NCBI RefSeq assembly: GCF_014529535.1
Contig: NC_050735.1
Span: forward strand, 2,170,001-2,234,000
DNA length: 64,000 bases
Direction of reading: 5' to 3'
Origin: Bradysia coprophila
Taxonomy: Eukaryota > Arthropoda > Insecta > Diptera > Sciaridae
Shown: piece after piece, positions 48,336 through 57,698 of the stretch
How positions within the stretch are numbered: the stretch's first letter is position 1
How the letters are laid out: every line of letters starts with the position of its first letter
The notes under the pieces: model-generated
Told to the model about the DNA's origin: nothing
Seen by the model: only the letters and a program-made list of their open reading frames with translations
The model's database searches: none
Translations under genes and position numbers: made by a program

Positions 48336-48510
48336 TACTTACTTACTTACTGAACAGCCATTTTTAACCCAAGCGGGTTTTGGCTGACTCCAAAACAGCA
48401 TTTCGCCATCTTTGACGATCATCGGCAACAACTTTCCAATTGCAAATACCCAGCTCACGCAGGTCCTCTTCCACGCAGTCAATCCACCTTTTCTTTGGGC
48501 GGCCTCTGGG
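48336..48510 (-). mobile_element. LINE 3' fragment, reverse transcriptase C-terminus
   Basis: The minus-strand frame GRPKKRWIDCVEEDLRELG...DRQRWRNAV is the hallmark end of LINE reverse transcriptases. Stop at 48366-48364, then a (GTAA)n tail at 48350-48337. It abuts the second LINE fragment. Confidence 0.85.
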
Positions 48511-48731
48511 CTGATTGCTGTTCCGGAATCCTAAGATCATGTGCTATGCAATGGCATTTTATTTGACTGAAATCCGTCGAGTAAAAAATTAATCATTTTT
48601 CTGTTGACAATGGTTTTGTTGCAGCGACATCTTTCAGTGAATCGTTCTCTACCTGTAGAGTTTTGATTGAATAGAGAAAAGAGAATTGACGCCGTAATCC
48701 CTCTCCAGTAAATCACGAAACAGAAAATGTG

Positions 48732-50132
48732 CAGGGGCGCCGACTACTAGGTGGCGTTGGGTGCTCAAGCACCCGACACCAAGATTCGTTGGGTGCGTAG
48801 CACCCAACAGATATCTGATATTTTTCTTAATTAAATAAACTAACATTATTGCCACTGTTTCTGAATTGAAACAAAAAAAGCCTTCAGACATTTTTCGGAC
48901 CTTCACAAGCAATAATAATAACGTTTCTGTGTGAGTTGTCTGGAATTGTAGTTTTTGTATTAGTTTTGTCTTAGCTTGGTGTTCCACTTCAGCACTTTCC
49001 TAATGTAGAACCGAGAAGAAACGTGCAGAAATAGTCATCTATATTACAGACGATATGTTTAAAAATAAAATCATACGAGGAATATGATAAAGGCTATGAA
49101 GAATACTTTTGTAGAAATAGTCATTTACGTCACAAGGACAAAGGTCCGAAAGTACTTTTCCATGTGACGTACTGAGTTTTTCATGCTTGCTATGGGAACC
49201 GAAAGTAGAAAAATGTTTACTTTCGCCCCTCAAAATTGACATTTTTACTTTCGGTTCCCATAGCAAGCATGAAAAAGAAATAGTATGTCAGGACTTTTGG
49301 TCAGGGCGAGGGCGACCTGGATTGGGTACGAGTACGACTTGTAAGTATAAGCTGAAACCTGAAATGTTAACTTTTTGACTTGTTGTCAAAATGGAAGTCA
49401 ACCTGAAACTACTTTCGAGCCAACCTGATTTTTTCAGGTCAGTTTCATTTTCTTTAACCGGAAGCCACCCTGTTAAGATCAGGTAAATGAGATTCCGATT
49501 CAAGTTTTACTTTACCTGAACCACTCCGACAATTAGACGACAGTTGCATAAAAATTGAAAAACATGCATACGAGCAATTTTTCTCTAATGTCGATATACA
49601 TGTCCAGAATAGAGATGAGCCGGCTATACGAAAAACCGGAAATTTCAACTCAAATCCACCAAAATATTATATAAAATGAAGCTAGATTGTCAAAAGAAGG
49701 CTTGAACAAAAGTAAGTGAATGTAGTTGTTCCGTAATATTTTCATGAAGAAGTATGTTCTACAAGTACGACTTAGACATTATTGACTCAATCTTGATTGC
49801 AATACGATCATTTCATTTTAGTTTTCTTGGCGAACCCTATCTATTTGGACGAATGTAGCCTTATTTTATGACGTTCTGCTGGAACGCTGTTGGTTTTTGG
49901 TCTGTACGCACTCATGCGCCCTTTTGTTATAGTTTGTTCTTAGCTTTACATTTCTCGACTATATTATTACTACGATGGGAGAATACATATTTCTCTGTTA
50001 GATTTACAAATCACTGAGAACCAGGTCTTGCACTTTCTCTTGATATTAAATTAAGTTGCTAGATTCGCTATCGTGAAAATCACTGTACAGAGATCTCGCA
50101 CCCAACAACCAAAACACAAGTCGGCGCCCCTG
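48732..50132. mobile_element. 1401-bp hAT-like non-autonomous element
   Basis: Exact 13-bp terminal repeats CAGGGGCGCCGAC, flanked by AAAATGTG on both sides (48724-48731, 50133-50140), an 8-bp duplication typical of hAT. No transposase frame. A hairpin rich in GGGTGC/GCACCC lies near the left end. A small MITE (49177-49276) is nested. Confidence 0.92.
49177..49276. mobile_element. MITE, GCTTGCTA family, nested in the hAT-like element
   Basis: CATGCTTGCTATGGGAACCG faces CGGTTCCCATAGCAAGCATG. Related to 1901-2013. Confidence 0.8.
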
Positions 50133-50140
50133 AAAATGTG

Positions 50141-52144
50141 TCGGTTTTCAAAATTCCGCGAGTGTACCTTTTCTCTCTTAACGTCATTGCAAAATTACCA
50201 TTAGTGCTGCTTATGACATTATTGGTATTAAAATACTACTCTATTTGACGTGGTATTTCTACCTCTATTATTAAGGGGGAAAATTTCAATTCTTTGGTTT
50301 GTCTTTCATTTCGCTATATTTTTATCGGATAATTTGCAAATATAACTAATAAATGGGCGCAAAATCACAGCACAATTACGGTATGTGGTACGTTTTGATT
50401 TAATCTTCGACCAAACCGAGTCAATAAAACACTTTTCTTTAAATTGTGCTAATTACTTTATTTAACCTACCACGGCGTCAACTGCCATGCATTCATCATC
50501 AGGGTTTTTTATTGACTGAAACATATTAAAAATATCAACTCTAGTCGACACGGACGGCATACCATCATCGATGGTCCATCGATCAAGACGTGAAATAGAC
50601 GACAAGCCCTGAGTAATGCGGTCCTATATATCAAAATGCATGCTCAAAGAAATGAAGTAATGCCCACTTCTCATTTATCGCCATCCTATTTATTGTCCAC
50701 TTGTCATTTATTGCCTTCATGTCAATTATTATTGTCATCATTTCCCAGTAAACAAATGGCTGTCCAGTTTTACTAGAAACATAACTATTTTCGATCAGTT
50801 AGTGCGTTTGATTTGACACACGTACTCAAGACGTTTTAACCACATGAAAACATGATTTTTGAACTAGACTCACTAACAGTGCATATAATCGTGAAAACGT
50901 TTTCGCGAATTTTCAAAAATTTGAAAGGGCATTCATTGCACAAGAACAGATTTAAAATAAGGGGCCTACTCGACGCAGTAGTCAGAATTTTTCATATAAA
51001 TTTAGTTTGTTTATGTTGGCATAATACCACTGCGGGGACCAAATTAAGAGGTTTTTTGACCTTCTGTTCTTGGAGTACACTATTAGGATTTTAAATTCAA
51101 TTCGCCTCCTTTACTATGTGTGCATTGACGAGCTATTTTTCCGAACAATTACGAAAGAATTCGTAGCTCCAGAAAATTATAATACCTCGAATTTTGTGTG
51201 CTTCCGATTGTTTTAAATTTTCACTCGCATTACTTCATAGTATTTTTTTTTTAATGAATTCTTTTAATCGAGCAACTGATTCGTAACTAAAAATTTAACG
51301 CAATCGACATGCCTACACATGGCTGAGTGTCTGTACTCTGTTATCCATAATATTTTTCCGTCTTTCTTTTTCTTTCATTTCGTATATATATTTATCCAAA
51401 TGTAGTTTCGTTTTCACACAAAATTAAAGCGATTTAATGCTCAACTAAGTTTTTCGCTAAAGTTCTTCAATATATTTTATTTTAAACGGCAAAGTTTTCC
51501 TTATAAAAAAAAACTTTTGGATTATAAAGACTCCGTTCATACGTATATATACGTATAATATAGTCATACATATAAATTGATGTATTGGAATAAATTTTCG
51601 ATTGGTCTCTATGGATTGGAACGGATAAATTTTAAGGTTCATGAATTACAAACTCATATTGACGATAACTTTGAAATGAGATTGATAGTTGAAATTCATT
51701 CTGATTATTAATACAAGGATGTGTATGGATTGAACGGTTTCGTGCGTATTATAGTGATGAAACTTGCATTGAGGCTTGCATTCCTTTCAAAGATTATGTT
51801 AACGATCAAACATGAACTAACTGTCATTTAATTAATGAGTTTTATTGATTCAGTAACAGCAGAATTGAAAGGCAGTCGGATGTGCTTTTCTTTTTGAGCT
51901 TTATTTGTATGTATGTGGGTACAGAGGAGTAAGTAGAGTAACTCATTGATTCCTATCGAACGATGTTGCACAATGTTCTACAATTGTTATTATGATTAGA
52001 TTGTCTTAGGCGGAACGTGAAGCGAACTGAAAGCAGTGGGTGAAACTGGATTCTCCAATGGTTATTTTCATGCTTCGGGGTCGAAAATGAGGGCAATTTT
52101 TCGAATTTTCTCGGGTTTCCGGCCCTCTGCATGAAAACTCACAT
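50141..52144. other. 2 kb without a gene
   Basis: AT-rich. Open frames carry no recognisable domain, and no clean repeats were seen. Confidence 0.35.
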
Positions 52145-52253
52145 GTGCACCTGTTTGGGACGGTTGATTTAAGGCACTTTCGCTTGTAGACCTCACTTCG
52201 TTCGGCCTACAATCCGCGAAATTGCCTTAAATCAATCGTCCAAAACAGGTACA
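52145..52253. mobile_element. Inverted repeat, GATTGATTTTAGGCA family, copy 3
   Basis: GTGCACCTGTTTGGGACGGT faces GTCCAAAACAGGTACAC. CACTTCG sits at the centre (52194-52200; centre 52199). Confidence 0.8.
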
Positions 52254-52298
52254 CAAATAATACTTGACTTAAACACGTTCGTACAAACGAGATATTTA

Positions 52299-52460
52299 TT
52301 CACGCCGTAAGTGTGCCTAAAATTTGAATTTTAAGTGAACGATTCAATGAAAAAGTGTACCGAAAAGTACATTTCAACGCTTCACTGTATGAAAATGACC
52401 CTACGTTAGAAAGACCTCCGCACTTTTCATTTTGAATTTCGACCGCACTTACGGCGTGAA
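52299..52460. mobile_element. 162-bp MITE, TTCACGCCGTAAGTG ends, copy 2
   Basis: The same 15-base terminal repeats and identical length as 44022-44183; the interior is diverged but alignable (AAGTGAACGA, TTTCAACGCTTC, GTTAGAAAGAC). Confidence 0.88.
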
Positions 52461-53589
52461 TTGGGAATGAAAATATTTTAAAATGAATTTAGTCGCCTAC
52501 AATGATCGAATCCCATTTAATCTCAATGCAACATTGATTCCAATACGAACAACATTTATAATTCAATCTGCTGATCGGTGTCAACATTCGAAATTCGCAT
52601 AGACAGAATATTTTTAGCGTCAGCTACACAACATATCGCACCTTGTCCCGAAAATGCCTTTGTAAACGAGACCTATCCATATGTACCAAGAAAGCTCAAA
52701 ATACGTCAGATTTTTGTATTGTCGTTCCACTTTAAAATTATACTTTTGTGATCTTCGCAAAAACATCTCCCCAATGCAAATGTCATTTTAAAGTGAACAT
52801 AGCCACACTTTCTGTTCTGCGGAGTTTGTTAAGTGCAACGCTGTAAATATGTGCGGTGTTGCATTTGGCGAAAGAACCGCAATATTACCATTTTTTGTAG
52901 AATCGCGCCAGGTATTTTGCTTAGTTCAACCCTGTCTCCTGTCATATCAATTTATCTTAGTTTGTTCATATTGATTTTCATTACAACGGTCCCAAAATCT
53001 CATCTTCAAATGTTACGCATGCAAATTATATCTAGTTTTTGCAATGTATACATTTCCACAACATTCCCATATATTCAACCAGTGAAATGATTTCACATAT
53101 TTGATGAGTTTGAATTGAGGTTTGTGGTGAAATTGGTTTCAGTAACTGAAATATTCAGCGAAGAGTAATTAATTATTAATGTGTATGGTAGAGTTTTAGG
53201 TGGAGATGGTGGTCTGTAACATGCAATACGTTTGAAGCATGTGTTACTTCCGATAAATCGTATTTAACTTGTTCAACTTTGCCGGTATTGGCTGGATATG
53301 CACGGAAAGTATTAGTCACAGTCACAGAACGATATGCGAATCTGAACGTAAAGGATTACATTTCTGTTTGAATTTGTAAAATTAATTCAAGATTAAAATA
53401 ATTTTCGTTCAGTCCATAAGTGAAAATGTCTTTGCAACCAAGGGTTACATGTAAAAAAAAAACAAAACAGATTTAGAATATACCTCCAGTTAATTAGTAT
53501 GTACGACGAGCTGTATAAATGCAGTAAGAAGCTCATGCATGCTGTATTTTAAACGAAAATAAGCTGTGAGAAATTGAAATAAATAGTAT
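52461..53589. other. Intergenic, no gene seen
   Basis: AT-rich, nothing supportable. Confidence 0.35.
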
Positions 53590-54000
53590 TTTACATGACT
53601 AGGTATAAAAAGATGAAAAGTAGTTTTCGTGTGAATTGGCCGAGGCGAAGCCGAGGTCAACAAACACACGAAAACGAGACTTTTCATTTTTATCCCGAGT
53701 TATGTAATGGATTTTACATGCTGAGGGCGTCGAAAGAAGTGCTTAAAACATGAAAAGTACGGTTTTCGACGCATGTAGCATGTAATAGTACATTACTATG
53801 CAAGGGAAGTAAAGTGATATCTCGTATCCAGATGAGAAAAAGTATCCGAGGGCGGTAGCCCGAGGTACTTTTACTCATCATGATACGAGATATCACTTTA
53901 TTTCCCGTGTGTAGTATAACGTTTTACTATGCGAGTGATGTAAAAGCTATTGTCTATACATGTAATAGCCTTATTACATGCACCAGCATAGTAAAGTTAT
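53590..54000. repeat. Tandem pair of dispersed inverted repeats
   Basis: 53592-53705 pairs AAAAAGATGAAAAGTAG and TTTTCGTGTG with facing copies; its exact centre is GGCGAAGCC (53644-53652). 53785-53910 pairs GATATCTCGTATC arms, and 53780-54000 is an inverted copy of 27940-28145. Confidence 0.7.
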
Positions 54001-54293
54001 TTTTCATTGCTTTCTTGTAAGATTAGAAATATGTTAGGAAGAAAAGCGACATATAATAGATTTTTCTGCTTTGCTTCTAATATAGTCGTCGATGTAGTCG
54101 CCTCAACGATACTGGAACTCATTTCATCCTTTTTCTTATTGAAATATTGGAATATTGCAATATTGAATAAATGGGGTTCCCATGTAAAAGTTACAGAAAC
54201 AAGCTGTCGGAACAGTCGGAGCGTTTGCTGCGACTGAGCCCCGTACTACCAGAAAACATATTGCGTAATTCATTCTAGTACGTCCGCAACCCT

Positions 54294-54469
54294 TATGCTC
54301 AAAACAAACGAGGCATTGAAAACGTGTTTTGGTCCTATTTTTCATGACGAAATTTTCGAAACTGTCAAATGAAGTTAGAACTTTTTCTATTCAAAATCGC
54401 GACTGCTGCATCTGTCAATGAAAACTAGGACCAAAACACGTTTTCAATGCCTCGTTTGTTTTGAGCATT
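54294..54469. mobile_element. Palindrome with near-perfect 50-bp arms
   Basis: 54295-54344 and 54419-54468 pair almost perfectly (ATGCTCAAAACAAACGAGGC, ACGTGTTTTGGTCCTA). Such low divergence suggests a recent insertion. Confidence 0.8.
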
Positions 54470-54666
54470 AGGCATCCACCACAACTCTATTTACTTGAAT
54501 TTATTAGGGTATCTTAGGAACCGGTTTCTGCTTCAGTTACAATTCCTGCACCATGCTGAAATGTTATTTTTGGGAAAATGTTTTTCCAAATTTTCATACA
54601 GTGGCCGACTTTCAACTTTGTGCACCTTTATAATCAAGATTAGATAAAAGTGGCAACAGTGGTTTT

Positions 54667-54753
54667 TTTCGCATGGAAAATGTGTTTCGCATGGGAAACG
54701 TATTTCGCATGGAAAGCATGTTTCGCATGGAAAGCATGTTTCGCCTGCAAAAC
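54667..54753 (+). repeat. Short minisatellite, TTTCGCATGGAAA unit
   Basis: Five units of about 18 bases: TTTCGCATGGAAAATGTG and variants ending CGTA or CATG. Confidence 0.85.
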
Positions 54754-55110
54754 TTTTTTTTTTAAATTTAAGCAGGATAGTGGAACTTCATACAGTGATA
54801 AATGAATACCATTAAAGTTTTTCTTTTGAATCTACCTTCTAGTCTCTCTATGTCCATGACATTCGATGTTATCAATGCCATCTATCGGCTCATTGGTTTT
54901 TACTTTTCCTTTGAATTCCGACGATTCGATTATCTGTTAACAACACATAAACAACTCTTGATGATCAGAAGTTCTCGAATTTTCGAATTTTAATGTTCAC
55001 CTAGCAGTCCTAGCATCTAAATTATTTTATCTGTCTAGAACGATAATCTCGAGCTTATCCCTCTAGGGAGTTATTGTTTATCTCAATATATCTGTTCTCG
55101 ACAGATAAAA

Positions 55111-55235
55111 TATGATATGCACCTATTGCCAGACTGTTATTTTGACGTGTAGGCATTATAGCCCACGCCTTCGGCTAGGGCAATAATGTCCCACACGTCA
55201 AAATATCAATCTTGGCAACAGGTGCATAATATATA
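55111..55235. mobile_element. Inverted repeat with CCTTCGG centre
   Basis: ATGCACCTATTGCCAGA and TATTTTGACGTGT face complementary copies (55175-55227). The symmetry centre (about 55172) is CGCCTTCGGCT. Confidence 0.8.
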
Positions 55236-55249
55236 TTATCACATACGGT

Positions 55250-55407
55250 GTTCGGATGTCAAAATTACTTAACTAGAAGTTTAATTCAAAAATTACACTT
55301 CAGGTCTATGTTGTTGTCTCGTTTTCGCTTATGTGATAAAATAGAGTACACACTTGTCACTATCAGTCACGGCAAGCCTCGACTTCTTCGTGACAAGTGT
55401 GTTATAT
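55250..55407. repeat. Copy of the 8760-8940 dispersed repeat
   Basis: It shares GTCTCGTTTTCGCTTATG and GGCAAGCCTCGAC (opposite orientation) with 8785-8860. Confidence 0.5.
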
Positions 55408-55415
55408 ATATTAAT

Positions 55416-55921
55416 CGAGGGGTGACGCACTTCCATTTAATCCATTTAATCCATTAAATCCATTTAATCCAAAAAAAAATTTTTAGTTTTACCGAAATAA
55501 TTAGGCTACCGACCTGAAAAATTTGTAAAGTAATTGCGAAAAATAGATTTGCACGATCCCCAGCTCGTTTAAGAACTTGTGAGGTATAGGAAAAAAATTT
55601 TTGTGAAAAATGGTATTAAATTTATTTAATCCATTTAATCCATTTAATCCATTTAATCCACTTTACACCAAAAACTCCTAAAAGTGGATTTTTTCGCTTT
55701 TTAACATTGTAGTATGAGTTGTAGTACGTGGTTCGATCAAAATCAACAATTTTGACTTTTACAGTATTTGGTAAAATGAACTTTTTTCCTATTTAATCCA
55801 TTTAATCCAATTTTTATTCCATTTAATCCATTAAATCCATTTAATCCATTTAATCCATTTAATCCATTTAATACCATTTAATCCATTTAATCCATTTAAT
55901 CTAGAAGTGAGTTACCCCTCG
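55416..55921. mobile_element. 506-bp element filled with a 9-bp satellite
   Basis: The ends CGAGGGGTGACGCACTTC and GAAGTGAGTTACCCCTCG are inverted. ATATTAAT is duplicated exactly (55408-55415, 55922-55929). The interior consists largely of CCATTTAAT repeats in three blocks (55433-55470, 55617-55667, 55790-55905) separated by unique sequence. The 8-bp duplication suggests a hAT-type mobiliser. Confidence 0.9.
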
Positions 55922-55984
55922 ATATTAATAATATATGTCTAAAAAGATTTTGGTTTCTAAATCATCTGAAGATTAGCATTATAT

Positions 55985-56145
55985 CAACGCACTTCAAGCA
56001 AAAGTGCTATTAATGACAGCTGCCAAATAGAGTACTATTTTGTATGAAATTTTATCCCCACTCTTTTTATATGTAAAATTTTGTATGGAGCACTGTCAAG
56101 TTTCAGTACTCTATTTAGAGTACCACTTTTGCTTGAAGTGCGTTG
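55985..56145. mobile_element. MITE, CAACGCACTTCAAGC family, copy 2
   Basis: 161 bp with the same terminal repeats as 16607-16768, in opposite orientation. ATTATAT is duplicated (55978-55984, 56146-56152). Confidence 0.9.
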
Positions 56146-56340
56146 ATTATATACCTAATTAATGCACATAATTTGGATTGAAACAAATGATCGAACGATG
56201 ATAGTGACGCATTCCACTCACATAAGACTCTCTTTAGTTGTATTGTTATCGATAATTACTAGTTGAAAGTTATCGATAATAAACAAGCCATTATTGTTAC
56301 TAAGTATAAAATTAACTGACTTTGTTTACGTGACGGCGTG

Positions 56341-56553
56341 GGGTAATTTGGCACACGGTTCTAAAACAACGTATTTTTTAACTACGTAAAAGGTGAACTC
56401 GCACACGATTTTTCGATACCAAAATTTTGTAAAAGGAGTCATGAAGTCGATGACATGGCTAAAAAGAATTTGTAGCAATAAACGTGCGTGTGCGAGTTCA
56501 CCTTTTACATAATTTAAAAGTGCGTTCTTGTGCCACCGTGTGCCAGATTACCC
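56341..56553. mobile_element. Palindrome with CTCGCACAC inner arms
   Basis: The outer arms GGGTAATTTGGCACACGG and CCGTGTGCCAGATTACCC pair; the inner arms AAAAGGTGAACTCGCACACG (56388-56407) and 56487-56506 pair exactly. Confidence 0.8.
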
Positions 56554-57479
56554 GATACCGATCAAACAGCTAGAACGAAATAGTGCACTAAATTGAAAGT
56601 TAGCCACTGTACTTTTTTGAAAGAGTTTCCCATACTTTCCAAAAACAAATTTGAGGAAAAAGGGGAACATTTAGGAAAAAGTGTTTAAAAAAATTCATAA
56701 AAATAGTCTCTGCTCTGACGACACTACATCTCATTAAATGATACTTTCAGTGTGCCTTCTTAGTATTCGTCTGAGAGGTTAGTTCTGTTAATCGCTTGAA
56801 AGACTTTAGAATTCGTTTCCGCGTGTAATGGTTCTGCAATTTAATTTTTTATTCTCACATGCAACTCTTTTGCAACCCTTTGCAACTCTTGAAAGTAGTT
56901 TCATTTCCTCGAAAATGTTTATGTTTTTATTAAAAATCACAGTAATGTGAAAACATTTTAATCTTGCTTACAGTTACAATGTCGTTTTCTTCGAATAACC
57001 CTTTCAAAACAAAAGTAGAGAGAAAATTTTAGGAAATAAAAAAGAAAGAGATGATTTTTCTTAGGAACTCGTTGCCAAGCTGCCTCTTTTATCAATCTTC
57101 TTGTTATTACTGAAAATGCTAAAGTTCTTCGTAAGAAAGATATTTTTTTCTTTTACAGGTTAAAAACGTTAAAGAAGTTGTTTGTTAATTCTGGTGAAAA
57201 ACCAATTTAAGTTGCCCAGCAACTTTAATATTGCTAAACTTTTGTTGGAGGAAACGTTACATCTGAAAGATTTCCTCTTAAAACCGTTTGCTGATTAAGT
57301 TTTCTGTTTTTGATTATTCTTCCTACACACACATTACTGCACATAGTACACATGTTACATGTTAGAATTTGTTTTATTTTAAATATTAATCAACTTATTC
57401 CTCCCACATACATAAGAGTAGCGACTCTCTCTACATTTATTCCATTCCATTCAGGCCCAGTATGTTTCTAAATTAGACT
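56554..57479. other. Intergenic, no gene seen
   Basis: AT-rich, nothing supportable. Confidence 0.35.
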
Positions 57480-57698
57480 GTTGGGATCAGAAGTCGGTCT
57501 TTTCAATTTGTCAAAAGTGACGTTTAAACGTCAAACAAAAAAATATGTGAAATGGAAAAGTTATATTTTCCCCTAATAATATTTCCCTATTAGATTTAAG
57601 GAAAAATATAACATTTTGCGACCATTTCCCATATTTTTTTGTTTGACGTTTAAAACGTCACTTTTGACAGATGGTAAAGACCGATTTTTGATCCCAAC
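57480..57698. mobile_element. 219-bp palindromic MITE, GTTGGGATCA ends
   Basis: The ends GTTGGGATCA/TGATCCCAAC, and the inner GTCAAAAGTGACGTTTAAAC and AAACGTCAAACAAAAAAATA, face complementary copies. Confidence 0.8.

Larger units (their letters stand above)
47545..48706. mobile_element. Large palindromic element split by a LINE insertion
   Basis: The left arm 47545-47760 pairs with 48002-48019 plus 48511-48706 (shared GGAGAGGGATAACGGCGTCA, AGATGTCGCTGCGACAAAAC and similar blocks). The right arm is interrupted at 48020-48510, and CTGATT is present on both sides of the break. A further hairpin (47776-47906) lies in the centre. Confidence 0.8.
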
